From assembly GCA_026214975.1 (NCBI GenBank), contig CM047806.1, positions 102,281,897 to 102,345,896 on the forward strand: a stretch of DNA of 64,000 nt, written 5' to 3'. The translations under genes were made by a program, and so were the position numbers. The stretch is from Gentiana macrophylla (lineage: Eukaryota > Streptophyta > Magnoliopsida > Gentianales > Gentianaceae). Below, in pieces: positions 11,302-23,958 of the stretch. Within the stretch, counting starts at the first letter, position 1. Every line of letters starts with the position of its first letter. A model generated the notes under the pieces. It did not search any database. It saw only the letters and a list, made by a program, of their open reading frames with translations, and was not told the DNA's origin.

Positions 11302-11859
11302 CATCAGCCGCATTCTAATTTCTGTCATTGCATTATTTGCTCCCAATTTTCCTTCAATAGTCTTGCCAATTAGGGCACTGAACTCATTGAATGGTTTCTT
11401 TAAAGTAGATCTCAGACAATTGACTTTTGTAGATCTTGGGTTTGCCGTTTTGGCAATGGTTGCCCAGAAATCATCCAAGTTTTTTGATACCAGTGTCACT
11501 TTTGCTTGACCTTTATTTGAGAGTTTAAGATGTTTTCGAATTACCTTTTCTGTAATCACCACTTCTTTGCCGTTGACAGATGCAACGATCTTGTCTTCTT
11601 CCCACTCATCACCTTCTTCTGCAGGGAGCCCAGGTACGTATTTTGCAGATTTCCAGAAGGAAATCAGGCTTTCATTGCAAACCTCGGTTATTGGAGGATT
11701 GAGAAAGGTTGATAACTTTAGGTTTGCGCAACCTGCTGCCAATCGTTTGGCATCCTCGTCATTTCCGCACAGATTCAAGTAGTGTTCTTCTTGAAAGAAT
11801 GATCCAGTAGCAATTGATTTTTCATACCCATCTTGGGTGTTGGAGGAAGATGAAGCCAT
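11302..11859 (-). pseudogene. E1 post-pol (env-like) ORF, N-terminal part, cut by E2
   Basis: The open frame from 11859 reads about 186 codons of retroelement sequence and then runs into the E2 LTR, which supplies a foreign C-terminus. The start context on the minus strand is AACAATGGC, close to the plant optimum. The domain is a globular, lysine-rich segment with an FWKS motif and a VNGKEVVITE-like stretch. A related segment is present in E9 at 61908-62213 (VNGRGIEIT), so the domain is shared by both elements. A probable dedicated promoter lies upstream. No catalytic motif is recognisable; it belongs with the poorly characterised plant transposon proteins found after pol. Confidence 0.75.
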
Positions 11860-11959
11860 TGTTGAACGTTAAAAGGAAGTTTGAAAGAGAGCTTCGAATT
11901 TGCAATGGGAATTATGATTTGCAATGGAGCGTAAAGATTTCTGAAGTTCTCTAAGTAGC

Positions 11960-12221
11960 CTTTATATAGGTTGATTTGGGTAGTGTGAACGTGGTTTGAA
12001 TGTGGAAGGATTTTGTGACATAATGGCGTGATTTTGTGTATGTAAATCGCGATATTCGAGTGTAATGGGGGAGTGGATTGAGGTAAGTAATGATAGAGTC
12101 CGGGAATCGAGGCGTTTATAATTTGAAAAAATAATATGGTTACCTCCACGATTATAAATTGATTTCCACGTGTGTAATCTTCCACAGAATAATCCTCCAT
12201 AATTTCCTTATTCTCCACGTG
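11960..12221 (-). promoter_or_regulatory. Candidate internal promoter of the E1 post-pol ORF
   Basis: On the minus strand TATATAAAG (11968-11960) lies about 100 bp before the ATG at 11859, followed by a T/C-rich leader. Two G-boxes (CACGTG) lie upstream at 12167-12172 and 12216-12221; the second is embedded in GACACGTGGA. RNase H ended at 12471, so the promoter sits in the inter-ORF gap. E9 has the same arrangement. Confidence 0.5.
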
Positions 12222-12470
12222 TCAAAAGGGTTGATTTTGTTCACACTTTAATTTGTCCAAGTCTTTATTTCGGTAGAGTGTCTTGGCTGGTCACTTAGCC
12301 GATATATTGAATTCTTCACTGAGCTGCTCCATTTAACCGTTCCTAACAATCAATTAAGTTGACTTCGCTGGATACCAGTGTCTTACCTGCTACATCTCCT
12401 GTAATGTAAAAGGGTTAAACAACTGACGAAGTCACTTAGCCGATTACTCCAGTTAGCTGCTCTTTAGTAC

Positions 12471-15400
12471 TTAATCAAATTCAATCATTCCTAACTCAGT
12501 TCTCAACATGCTAAATCTTTCATAACTGAGTGGTTTGGTGAAGATGTCAACCAATTGATCTTCAGTGGGTATGTATTTTAGGATGACATCTCCTTTTTCA
12601 ACATGATCTCTGATAAAATGATGTCTCACATCAATGTGCTTTGTTCTTGAATGCAACACTGGATTTTCAGTAATAGATATTGCACTTGTGTTATCACACA
12701 TGATTGGAATTGTTTTCTCCTCCACTCCATAATCCCTTAGTTGTTGTCTGATCCAAAGTACTTGTGCACAACAACTACTACTGCTATATATTACCTTGGT
12801 GTGTTGATGTAGATATGGAGTTTTACTTTTCTTCGAACCATGAGACTAGTCTGCTGCCTAGCATTTGACAAGTTCCGGATGTACTTTTTCTATCTATTTT
12901 GCATCCAAAGATAGTCGAGTCTCGAATATGATATCAGCTTAAATCCTCCATCTTTTGGATACCAAATTCCTACATTGATAGTGTTTTTCAAGTATTTGAT
13001 TATTCTTTTGACTGCTAGAAGATGTGATTCCTTTGGTTGAGCTTGAAACCTTGCACATACTCCAACTGCAAATGCTATGTCAAGTCTACTTGCAGTTAAG
13101 TATAGTAGGGATCCAATGATTCCTCTATACATTTTCTGATCAACATCCTTCCCTGTTTCATCTTTTCCAAGAATTACTCTTGCACACATTGGTGTGTCTG
13201 CTGTGCCACTTGTATCCATCCCATACTTGTGTATTAGATCTCTTGTGTACTTGGCTTGACTAATGAAAATACCATCCTTCATTTGCTTTACTTGGAGGCC
13301 AAGGAAATAATTTAATTCTCCCATCATGCTCATCTGAAATTTGCCCTTCATCAGGTTTGCAAATTTCTCACATAGCTTTTCATCCTCTGATCCAAAGATG
13401 ATATCATCAACATAGATTTGTACTAGCAATGTGCTTGTTCCTTCCTCTAGTTTGAATAGAGTCTTGTCTATAGTTCCTTTGTTGAATCCATTCTTGATCA
13501 GGAATTGTGATAGTGTTTCATACCAGGCTCTAGGTGCCTGTTTGAGTCCATAAAGGGCCTTCTTGAGTTTGTATACTTTGCCTTTTTTTTTTGATTTGAA
13601 AGCCAGGAGGCTGTTCCACATATACTTCTTCTTCCAAAAGTCCATTTAGGAATGCACTTTTGACATCCATTTGATAGACTTTGAAGTCTTTGAATGCAAC
13701 AAAAGCTAGAAAGAGTCTGATTGCCTCTAATCTTGCTACTGGTGCAAATGTTTCATCATAATCTATTCCTTCTGCTTGAGAGTAGCCTTTTGCAACTAGC
13801 CTTGCTTTGTTTCTGACAACAGTTCCTTGCTCATCCATCTTGTTCCTGAATACCCATTTTGCTCCAATGATGTTGGCCATATCTGGTCTGTCAACAAGTT
13901 CCCAGACTTCATTTCTTTCAAATTCATTTAGTTCTTCTTGCATGGCTGTAATCCAATCTGCATCTTGAATTGCATCATCTATTGTCTTGGGCTCCACTTG
14001 TGACAGAAAACATGTTAGCATTTTTTCCAGTTGTCTTCTGGTTCTGACTCCTGTGTGAATGTCTCCAATGACTTGTTCTTCAGGATGATCTCTTAGCCAA
14101 CTTAAGTCAGGTTGAAGTTGATCTTCACTTGGTGCTTCCACAGCTTCATTATATGTATGGGCTTCAAGTTCTGGTGCTTGTTCTGTTGTGTTGATATGTG
14201 GCTCCTCTTGATCTTCAAAATGGTGATTCAAGATAGAAGCTGGTATTGTTGCATTTGTATAGATTTCCCTTTGTGTTGCTTCTTCTTCTTGATCTTGAAG
14301 ATCTTCACCATTTGTATTTGGTTCATCAAAAACTACATGTATTGATTCTTCAATCACCAATGTTCTTTTGTTGAGTACTCTGAATGCTTTACTGGTGTTT
14401 GAGTATCCCATAAAGATTGCTTCATCAGCCTTCTCATCAAAGGTATGCAGCTGATTCCTGTTCAAAACAAAACATTTTGATCCAAACATATGAAAATATG
14501 AGATATTAGGTTTTCTACCATTCCATATTTCATATGGAGTCTTTCCATGATGTTTGTTGATGATTGATCTGTTTTGTGTATGGCATGCTGTGTTTTCTGC
14601 TTCAGCCCAAAATCTCTTTGGCAAGCATGCTTCTGCAATCATTGTTCTGACTGCTTCTTTGAGAATTCTGTTTCATCTTTCTGCTACACCATTTTGTTGT
14701 GGGGTTCCTGCTGCAGATAGTTGATGTAGTACTCCATTTTCTTCACAATAGGTTCGATAATTTCATTTAGAAATTCGATTGCCTGCCTGATCTCGATCTT
14801 GATAATCTTCAGTTCTTTCTAATTTTGGAGTCTTCTCAGCAAATCTGGCAATTTCTTGAGTGTCTCTTTCTTCTTATTCATGAAGATGGTCCAGGTGTAT
14901 TTTGAGTAGTCATCCACCACTACTAGGGTGTATTTCTTACCACTTACACTTACTGGTGTGACTGGTCCAAACAGGTCCATGTGTAACAGATGTAGAATTC
15001 TTGTTGTAGATTGATAGGGCTTTTGACTTGAATGAACTTTTGATTTGCTTTCCTTTCTGACATGCATCACATAGACTTTCTTTCTTGAATATGATCTCTG
15101 GCAGGCCTTCAACTAACTTGATCTTTGACAATTTGTTGATGGTCTTGAAGTTCAGGTGATTCAGTCTTCTATGCAAAATCCAGCTGGTTGATTGTTTATT
15201 TTTGACAAGTAGACATGTTTCTGCCTTGGCTGTTTTCCAATCTACCACATACATGTTATCTTGTCTTCTACCTGTAAGAACTACAGTGTTGGTTTGGCTG
15301 TGAATCACTTTGCATCCTTCCTTATTGAAATGCACATTGTAGCCTTTGTCACAGAATTGACTGATGATCATCAGATTGAAATTAAGTCCTTTGACATATG

Positions 15401-15600
15401 CTACATTTTGAATCTTCAAGTTGTTCTTGAGTATTGTGCCTTCCCCCTTAATCTTGCCAATGTTTTCTTTGCCTCCAAATGTAACTTTGGGTCCATCAAA
15501 AGCTTTAAAGTCAGTGAGCCATCTCTTATTTCCTATCATGTGTCTGGAACATCCACTGTCTATGTACCAGACATCCTACAAAACAAATTAATTAAGTTTA
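12471..15600 (-). pseudogene. E1 pol: protease, integrase, reverse transcriptase, RNase H (broken)
   Basis: This is the Ty1/copia polyprotein in broken frames. In order on the minus strand: an aspartic protease DSG motif at 15560-15552 within W-x-DSGCSRHM; a GAG-pre segment with H and CDAC zinc ligands near 15050-15200; the integrase core with MDLFGP and VDDYS; a connector with the copia phrase NGRKP; RT starting WVFRNK and LVAKGYSQ, continuing to YVDDIIFGS at about 13400; and RNase H ending in FTKPL near 12500. One frameshift falls on a 10-T homopolymer at 13583-13592, between the two large RT frames (14642-13530 and 13645-12890). Further breaks lie between 14642 and 14820 and between 12726 and 12890. 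The product would copy and integrate the element, but this copy cannot encode an intact polyprotein as written. Confidence 0.9.
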
Positions 15601-15637
15601 GGTACCCAACACTGTTTGGGTCCATACGTGTTAGCAG

Positions 15638-16633
15638 TCATGCCTTCCATACCAAGTGTGTATCCAAAAGTTCTTCTTTTTGGATAATTGAAGTCATCAA
15701 CTTCATATGTATAAGGCATGGCAGAATAGCTTCTAAAGTTTTTACTGAAGGTATTCTGATACTTTTCTCTACTTTTGGTGCATGTGCATCCTTCTTCACT
15801 TTCCAATATGCAGTGGGAAACCTTTCTTGCTTCATGTGTCTAGGAGCATATCTAGATTGATTTTTCTTAAACATATGATGCATATTATGGAATGGTTTCT
15901 TCTTGTATTTTGGAGGTGCAACATTCCAATCATCCTCTGAAGGGTAAAGTCTACCTTTACCTTTTAGAAAGTCCTTATTTTTGGTTGACTGGAATGAGGA
16001 TTTAGTCTGTTGTTTCACTACACTAGGTTTTGACTTCACCGGCGCAGGATGATAGGTTGGAACTATGGTCTGTCCTTTTCTAAATTTTGGTCCATGATTG
16101 GTCCTGAATTTAGAATTGTGTTGACCATTGTTTCTACTCTCATCCTGACTGTTGTAGCCAAGACCAGATCTGGATCCAAACCTTTTTGAGGGTTTGTAAG
16201 CTGGTACATTTAATGGTGTAGTGTTTTCCTTAACTGGTGAAGAGATTTTCTTAACTGATCGGTCAATAACAGATGTATGATCATCTGTTGTTTGTTGATC
16301 ATTTAAGTAGATCTCCTTACTAGTTAGTTCAGCTTTTACTTTATCCAATTCTTTCTTTAATCTTTTGTTTTCCTTTCTTAGATCCTTGCATTCCTTCTCC
16401 AGAATTTCATGATTCATTTCGATTTCATCAAATTTAGTCATGAGATTTTGGACTAGGTCTGCTGTATCTAATGGGAGACTAGAAGATTGTGCAGTGTTAG
16501 ATGTGGATGCATTTGATGAGGAACAAGAGCTGGATGTTACCTCAGTTTTATTTGATTCTTTAGCCATTAGACATAAGCTTGTTTCCTCGATTATCGAGCT
16601 ATCACCTTCGCCTTCATCTAATTCTTTGGTCAT
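15638..16633 (-). CDS. E1 gag C-terminal / gag-pol linker region
   Basis: An open frame of 331 codons between the gag zinc-knuckle region and the protease. It has a serine-rich, acidic N-terminal part (residues 1-55), a probable coiled coil at about residues 60-112 (repeated E/K/L heptads), then a basic, asparagine- and proline-rich tail. The upstream zinc knuckle at 16852-16811 is in another frame and has lost its second cysteine (Arg in its place). The frame is therefore part of a decayed gag-pol ORF rather than a separate gene. Its overlap with the protease region fits a single long copia ORF. Confidence 0.6.
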   Translation of the reverse strand: MTKELDEGEGDSSIIEETSLCLMAKESNKTEVTSSSCSSSNASTSNTAQSSSLPLDTADLVQNLMTKFDEIEMNHEILEKECKDLRKENKRLKKELDKVKAELTSKEIYLNDQQTTDDHTSVIDRSVKKISSPVKENTTPLNVPAYKPSKRFGSRSGLGYNSQDESRNNGQHNSKFRTNHGPKFRKGQTIVPTYHPAPVKSKPSVVKQQTKSSFQSTKNKDFLKGKGRLYPSEDDWNVAPPKYKKKPFHNMHHMFKKNQSRYAPRHMKQERFPTAYWKVKKDAHAPKVEKSIRIPSVKTLEAILPCLIHMKLMTSIIQKEELLDTHLVWKA

Positions 16634-17026
16634 GAGGCATAGACATGCTTTTTCATTGTTTGAGTTGTCTTCTTCATCACCGTCATCCGAGTCATTATCG
16701 ATGATTCTTCATTCTTTTCCTTTGTTGGATTCAACCTTGAGTGCCTTCTTGCCTTTTCTCTTTTGGATGCCTTGTACTTCTTCTTGTCATCTTTATCATT
16801 TTCTTCGTGGACAATCACCCTTGAAGTGGCATTTCATGTTGCGATTGAAGCATCTGTATTCATCATCTTTCTTCTTGAGTCTTTGTTTGAGCTTGACCTT
16901 TTGCTTGATGATGAGTTTCCTTTGAATGGCTTCTTTTGATAAACTCACAAAACGTTTAACTAATAAAGCTACATGTTCTTTAAGTTCATGTGTCTCTTTG
17001 CTGATGCATTCGGCAAAGTTACTTTG

Positions 17027-17710
17027 CTAGGGTGCAACCAGTGCAGTGGCTCTTTGTGTCTCTGCCGGAGCACCATATTCACCGTTCAATTCGAATTCAT
17101 GAGCTTTTAATTGGGACATCAGTGTCAGAGTGTCAGTGCTTGCAAGATTTGTTGTTCCTCTGATTACTGATGTTATGATCTTCCATCTTTCAGGTAGTCC
17201 CCTCAAGATCTTCAAGCATACTTCTTTCTGGGGATATGTGTGTCCAAGCTGTTGCAGTTCACTGATGATGCTTGAGAATCTGTAGTCCATCTGATCAATG
17301 GATTCACCAGCCTTCATCTTGAAATTCTCAAATTTCTGTTTTGCAACAGATAACTTGTTTTCCTTAACTGCTTCAGATCCTTCATTAATTAGTGCCAGCT
17401 TGTCCCACATCTCATTTGCTGTTTTGCAATCTTTGATTCTCATGAACATGTTGCTATCTAGAGTCTTCAAGATCATATCTTTTGCAACAAAGTCTAGATT
17501 TGCACTTCTCATGTCATCCTTGGTCCATTCTTTCTTGGGTTTGTCTATTTCCTTCCCTTGATCTGCTCCTGTGGATACCACAGTCATGATCATGATTGGT
17601 CCATCATTGATTACGTCCAGCATCTCCTCATGAGTTGCTGCAAGATGAGACAGCATTCTTATCTTATACTCATCAAAATTATTAACATTAAAAACAGGTA
17701 CTTTTGACAT
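17027..17710 (-). CDS. E1 gag (copia, UBN2/Retrotran_gag type)
   Basis: 227 codons starting 142 bp inside the PBS on the minus strand. The protein opens with an F-x-x-Y-K-x-R-M element and contains M-W-D-K-L, the FENFKM-KAGESIDQM-YRF-ISEL core and LRGLPERW, all characteristic of copia gag. It would form the virus-like particle. The frame ends at a TAG, after which related lysine-rich sequence continues toward a degraded zinc knuckle, so the stop is probably premature. Confidence 0.88.
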   Translation of the reverse strand: MSKVPVFNVNNFDEYKIRMLSHLAATHEEMLDVINDGPIMIMTVVSTGADQGKEIDKPKKEWTKDDMRSANLDFVAKDMILKTLDSNMFMRIKDCKTANEMWDKLALINEGSEAVKENKLSVAKQKFENFKMKAGESIDQMDYRFSSIISELQQLGHTYPQKEVCLKILRGLPERWKIITSVIRGTTNLASTDTLTLMSQLKAHEFELNGEYGAPAETQRATALVAP

Positions 17711-17852
17711 AACGTTTGAGGAATCAATAAGTAAAAATAATAGATCTATATGTGAGTGAATAGAAAACTCACATTTGAAAACTACTTTGAAAATATATGA
17801 TCTTCTTGTTACCAGAAATTAGATCTGAACAGGTTCTGATACTAGGAACACT

Positions 17853-17864
17853 GCTCTGATACCA
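17853..17864 (-). other. E1 primer binding site, initiator tRNA-Met type
   Basis: On the minus strand, TGGTATCAGAGC stands two bases after the end of the 5' LTR. This is the usual copia PBS complementary to initiator tRNA-Met. Confidence 0.92.
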
Positions 17865-17866
17865 AT

Positions 17867-19275
17867 TGTTGGTCCCAGAGAAGGGTATAACTATAGTCAA
17901 AGGGGGGGTGAATGACTATAGTGGAGTTTCAAAAACTTTTCTTATGTTTAAAAGCTTTTGGGCAGCGGATAAGTCCCTTCTTAATTTGTTGTTTCAAAGT
18001 AGTTTGGTTTATCACAGATATAGATTATGACTTAGGAAATTTAAATGAATGCAGTAAAGTAAATTGCTGAAAGTAAATTCACACAAGGCTTATAGTGGTT
18101 CAGGGTGGTGTAATCCCTTAATCCACTCATCTCCTGTGATGATTGGAGGAATTCACTATTGTTTTCACAGATACAATAGTATGATTGTCCTTGGCTTCCC
18201 AAGCTTCACAATCTGCAAGACTATCACTCCTTGACCGCAATGACTTGATGATTCGATCTCTTTTTGTCGCTCCTTAAGATCAAAATCCTTCAAAGCCATA
18301 TCACAGACTCAACTCCTTCTCAGTTGCCTCGATTCGATTTGCTTGATTTGATGTGAATGTGATCCACAAACTTGCTTGATCAATCTCGATCTTTGAATAT
18401 GACTTTGTAGTTACGTAAATGCGAATTGATCACTAGATGTATCTTTTTAAGTTCAGAGAGAAGGCTTTTCAAATTGACAGAGTTTCTACTTGATCTTTCT
18501 TTTTCAATCATTGTTCTTTTTCTGTCAATGCCTTCTATTTATAGCCTTGAATAACCTTGATTTTGAAATTCCGTCTGTTGGCTATATTAATGAGGGAATA
18601 ATCCTTGGTTGCATTTTTTATTCCCCCTTAATTGCATTCTCCTTGATTTCAGTGATCGGATTTTTCTTTCAAACATATAGCAGAAAATCCGTCCTTGATT
18701 GATCTTCTGTTGATTGTGCATTTAATGCATGATCTTCTGTATCTTCAACATATATCAAATCTGATCTGGAAAGTGTTACTTCACCGTTTTCTGAACGGTT
18801 GAGTGATCCTTTGACTTAGCCGTTTTAAATCTTCCTTCACCGTTTTGTCTTCACTAAGCCGAAAGTCGGTTTATTCAGCCGATTCAATGTTTCCTTCTTT
18901 GCTTCAGTTTAAAGGAGAATCTTTATACTTCACTGATCCTTGATTGGGGTGAGATCAGTGTACACCATATTTGAATATTAAGTTTCATCACTTGAAACAT
19001 AACTTGGACTTATCCAATGTCATCACAGACTTCCTTGGTTATAAGTCATACCATAATGTCTTCATTGCTTCTCTGGTGGTGCCTGGCTGGCTTCACTCTG
19101 CCGAAAGTTTGTTTTCACTTTTCCGTCCTACCAACTAGTACAATACTTGTCTGACTCAACTTATACAACATGTCAGACTCTAAGTAAAGACTTATACAGA
19201 GAATTCTAACTTATTTCTGGCTTGCTATAACAGCTAGTATGGCCATCATCAAAACTTAATAAGATGTTCCTAACA
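17867..19275 (-). repeat. E1 5' LTR (right copy)
   Basis: 1409 bp, with TGTTGGT at the inner end and CCTAACA at the outer end on the plus strand. It is followed by the target duplication ATAAC. The G-tract hairpin is at 17890-17922. Confidence 0.93.
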
Positions 19276-19280
19276 ATAAC

Positions 19281-20090
19281 CTTACCGGAGTGTTTGAATA
19301 GTTATCAGACAAGAAGTCACTACTCAGAAGCTCCTACTAGCTCGTATCTTTCATCAGACCCCGAAGGTCGTCATGAACAAGCTATGTTACTTATTTATAA
19401 CCATTATCCTTTCCCGATTGAAAGGAAACTTAGTCATTGAACCTTTGAGACAATATAACCAGATCGGAGAAAGGAATCACCCCGAGCCGCCTCTTGAGTC
19501 TTGTCTTTTAGGGACTATGGACTAACTATGGAATATGAAGAAGCGTTTATCTAAATATCGAAACCAATTGCTTTTAATAGTTCTTAAGATGTGTTTTATA
19601 TACATATTTCAGCAGTTCTAAGTGGTTTTGACTTTATCAAACAAAAGTCCGAGTCTTGGATTCGTACTACAAATGGTATATTCACTTTCTATACGACAAA
19701 CAAATTATCGAATAGAAGGTAAATCCATTCGTTCTAACAAATCTTAAACCGAAAATAAATTTTCCGCAATATCCAAGGATTGAATCCGAGATTCATTTCC
19801 TTATATCACTCCCACTATTCTAGCTAAAATTAACTGCCTGTTGTTTACTCCTTTAATCGTTAAATGCACTGCTACCTTGTTCTTCAAAGAACTTAGCTCG
19901 AGAAAATCGCCAAGGATTCATAGGTTGGTGATCCAAAATCACCGCCCTTATCCTATGATTTTCGATTAATTAATTTTCGATTCGACCTTAAAGTTTTCTC
20001 GATTTAGATGACTAACACTTTTAGACATATTCTCCCATTCTTGACTTTCCGTGAATGGAAGCAGTCTTGAACCAGCGGTTCGTTTGAGTA
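19281..20090 (-). mobile_element. E4 interior, middle segment (non-coding)
   Basis: Segment of E4 between the insertions E1 and E3. No coding potential seen. Its right end GACAC (20091-20095) is the target duplication of E3, repeated at 29881-29885, which shows it was once continuous with 29886 onward. Confidence 0.55.
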
Positions 20091-20095
20091 GACAC

Positions 20096-21925
20096 TGTTA
20101 GGTGTGATGCCCGAAAGACAATTTTTGTAATTGTTTTATTTAATAAATGAAATGGTGTTATTATTCATATTTATTATTCTCATAATCACCGATGTGACAA
20201 TAGTATTTACACTACTGAAAACCCCAGTATATCGTTTATGTAATCATTTAACTTTCGAGTGTATGAGACATACACGGGAGGATTGAGTTAGTGAAGATGT
20301 ACTTAAAATACAATTAGTCCGTAGTAAAGTTAATCGAGAGTATCGGGTCTCCCTTTAACGTACTATTAATGCGCCCATAACACGATAGGTGTGATCGTCT
20401 TATCCGGACTTTCGGTTAAGGGAACCTAATGGGGCATTTATATATGATAGATATATCATATAGAAATTTGGACCGATTTGATCTGAGTTCTCAATATAAT
20501 TCGGTAATTGAAAGTCTTATCGAATCATTAGATGATCATATTATGGATATATCTTAATCTGAGGTGATCACAGTCAAGCGCTTGAATCGGTATGAGGTTT
20601 GACTTGACGGTTAAGGATTACACCGAGTCTGTGATCCGAATTACCTCATCTTGGCATTGTATTTGGATTGAGTGAGTAGTAGTCGTTTATCACGAGATCA
20701 CGAATCCATTCCTTCCATTTATGGAAGTAGATAGACAGATTCCTTATGAGTTAATCCTAGACATTGATCGATCCATGGGATTCATATTACAACGATTAGC
20801 TACCGGTGAGTTATTTGAATTATTGATCACTTTAGGGTTAACGGTAAGTAAGGACAAGATGTTACGAAAAGGGTTAACGGTAACTTCCGATTTAGAATGA
20901 ACAGTCTATGGAGGATTAATCCATATGAAATGATTATATCGGTGGGCGCTTGTTACTTTCGTGAGGAGATAAATATAATCTTATAATCGGAGGAGTGCAG
21001 TCACGGGATTATGGTGGCATATTCCTGTGATTGATTTATCGAATATATAATTGTTCTGTTCGTCAGATAATTATTTATTTGATTTATCGGAGCCGCTGAT
21101 TATTAGTCCATAGGTCCCGACGTGCCTCCTAATATAGCATGTATATTCTCTGGACGTCGAATCCTAATAATATTGATTTAGTTCATGTTGGACTTTATTA
21201 AAGCGATATGTGAATTAATTGTTTAGTGGACTATTAAATTAGTTGGGCTAAATAATTAAATATGTGGAAAAGACATTTTCCATAATCTTGGCCCAAATTG
21301 TTGTGTAATGGCAAAATTAATATTGACTAGGTCAATAAAAGTTGTGGCGCCTCATATGCCCTTTTTTAACAAGGAATTAGTTTTCTTGTGTGTTAAAAAA
21401 GACATGTGCATAAAATATTTATTGGATAAATATTTATGGTAATAAATAAAGATAAATATTATTTTTAGATTTGTTCTAAAATATTATGAGATTATCTTTT
21501 ATTTATGGATTTATTTATTGGAATAATAAAATCCTTGGAGGCTAAGTTTACTCTTCTATATAAAGAGAGTTCTCCAAAGCCTCAACACAACAACAACAAA
21601 TTTAACTCTTCTTCCTTTGAAAAAGAGAAAAATTTTTCGGCCATAGTTGTAGAGGAAAATCTTAGTGATTTTTCCGGGTAGCATATCGGAGGGGTTCGAG
21701 TCTAGAATTCCTTCCACCGGGAATTGCTTGGATCACACGTACGGAAGGCTGTGGTGCTCATCACATCTACTCCCAATTCATCCTCCTTGCGGTTCTTGAT
21801 TTGGATTTGAGATCCAAAGGTATGATTTACAAACTCACTTGTAGATGTAGATTTGATGTTTTATTACGTATACACATAGATCTAGATCCTTAAATCGCTT
21901 CCGTTGCGATGATATTTTACTAACG
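20096..21925 (+). repeat. E3 5' LTR
   Basis: 1830 bp, starting TGTTAGGTGTGATGCCCG. The end reads ACTAACG where the 3' copy has ACTAACA. The PBS-like TGGTATCAGTCGC follows at 21927; the same variant occurs in E4, so it is a family feature or a shared sequencing problem. Confidence 0.93.
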
Positions 21926-23958
21926 GTGGTATCAGTCGCTAAGGTGATCTATATTTATACGTATAAAATATAAGATCTAGGAGTGGTAAAACATGTAGTT
22001 TTTTTTTCTGTCCCATTTTTTTTTTAAAAAAGAAGAGGGCCGAAATTTTTTTTTTTTTTTTTTTATGATTATGATTGTCTTGGCTGAAGAGATGGATTGG
22101 GGTTGGTATTGTTTACTCGTTAGATCCATTGTAGCTCTTTTGTTTGGTAACAATTGAGCATAGGAATTGTATTTTATTTATGTCAATTTTCAAATTTATA
22201 TGTAAAAGTAGTATCTTTTATTATAATTTTGATCATCCGGACTGGATAAGTTGAAGATCTTGCTGGAAAATTTGAAGATAAAAGCGAAACCCAAGGTATG
22301 AGCGAGGAGAAGCGGATAATTTTTTTAATAAAAAGCTGCTACAGGACTTTCTGCGGCGAGAAGCGTCGCTATAAGTCCTGTATACATTAATGCTGCGGCT
22401 AGGGTTTCAGAAAAGGCGGCTGTCAACTATTTTTTTTGTTAAGTTTTTTTTTTGGTAACAAAATCTGCTTATGGCAGAAAAACAAAAAAAAAATAAAATA
22501 AAATTATTTTTCTGAAAATATAAAGAACAGCCGACATAAACAAAAAAAAAATAATTTCTGGAAATATTTTTTTAAGGCCGCACCATTGTAACAAAAAAAA
22601 AATTAATTATAATAAATTGGATTTATTTAATTAAAAGACCTTTTCTCCTCTCGGGTGTTAAGTGGTTCGTGTTCCGACGGTTCGAGTTCAAGATTTGAAG
22701 ATCAAGACTCAAGACAAGAAGATTGTAATTTAATTTATTTTTCCTAGAATAGATTAGATACGAGAAGTACAAACAATCCATCTCGGTGTTTAATTTTTCC
22801 GCAATTTATTTTTATGTGTTTGATCATAAAATAGACATAAAATCGGAATTGCCATGACATGCATTCATATCATAAATCCACTCCATGCATACATGTAGAA
22901 TTTTAATTTTGGTAATTAAAATAGGCATGTATACAAACTCGCGTAATTAGTTGAAATTTAATTAATCGTGGTAATTAATTAATTTAGTAACTAATTAAAG
23001 ATCCGAGGACGGGTTATGAAATCGTTAGCCTTTGGTGTGTGTTCTCGGTGAACCGCCTTAAAGCTCCAACGAGATCACGTTTTCGATTCGTAGTGTCTAC
23101 GAGATTGAATGATGGTAAAAGAACAATAAATCTTGGATAAAAGCGGTTCGCTTTATAGGTTGGGTGGTCAATCGAGCTTGGCTCGACCGACTTAACCCTC
23201 TGGTGTGATGTATGCACGGGGTCCGGCAAGACTAAGCCACACCGGAGAGCGGAGGGGTGATTCCTTCCCGTCTCAAACGCGGCTCTCTTGACCCGATTTC
23301 GTCCATTCATCACATATGTTCCAATGAATAGGGCGGGTAGGCTTGCCTCGTCACCGACACCATTCGAATCCTTGATTTCATGTACTTTTATGTTAACATC
23401 AAAAGCGACGCGTTAGTTAACCCACCACCACTTCCAAAATATTGAGTGGGAGCGGGGAAGCGACAATAACCCCACGGTCTCTACTATAGATGCAAGTAAG
23501 TGAGAGAAGGGTGGCGCCTCGCGGCGCTTTGATTTCGTCCCCTACGGATGGTGTTCACCCCTATCAACATTCATGGCTTGGTCTCCGAAAGGATAGGATT
23601 TCTGGGTACTCGTCGGGTCACTGACCTATCCTACGACGGCACACTCGGGGCGTACCTAAGAGATCTGATATAGTAGGTCACACTCATCAAGGGTATTTTT
23701 GGTAATACCTAGGCTAAAAAAAAGGAAGGTAGTCAATGAATAAAGGGATGTTCGATTCTCGTGGGATGTCTGATTCTCACAAGTTATTCATTGATTTAAC
23801 CGTCTCATCTCTTTGACCTACCTACGGCGCACCGAGATCGGGGGTTAAAACCTTGGAATGGTAGAGTAGACTTAATTTTAGTTTACAATTCCTAAAAATA
23901 AATTTATATAGTAGTGTTAAACTTGAATTAATGTATGTCATTTTATTTTCAAAGAAAA
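21926..23958 (+). other. E3 untranslated leader
   Basis: About 2 kb between the PBS and the first gag ATG, with no usable frame. It contains several A/T homopolymers near 22000-22600. A more conserved part at about 22980-23870 is found again, inverted, at about 30690-31560 in E4. Confidence 0.75.

Larger units (their letters stand above)
1134..19275 (-). mobile_element. E1: Sirevirus-like Ty1/copia retrotransposon, minus strand
   Basis: The element is bounded by two LTRs of about 1.41 kb (1134-2545 and 17867-19275) and by a 5-bp target duplication, ATAAC, at 1129-1133 and 19276-19280. Reading on the minus strand, the order is 5' LTR, PBS, gag, protease, integrase, reverse transcriptase, RNase H, a long additional ORF, polypurine tract, 3' LTR. 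The gag-PR-INT-RT-RH order is copia. The long region after RNase H with an extra ORF is typical of the Sirevirus lineage. Removing the nested element E2 leaves about 12.1 kb. The coding frames carry stops and frameshifts, so this copy is dead or mis-assembled. Confidence 0.93.
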
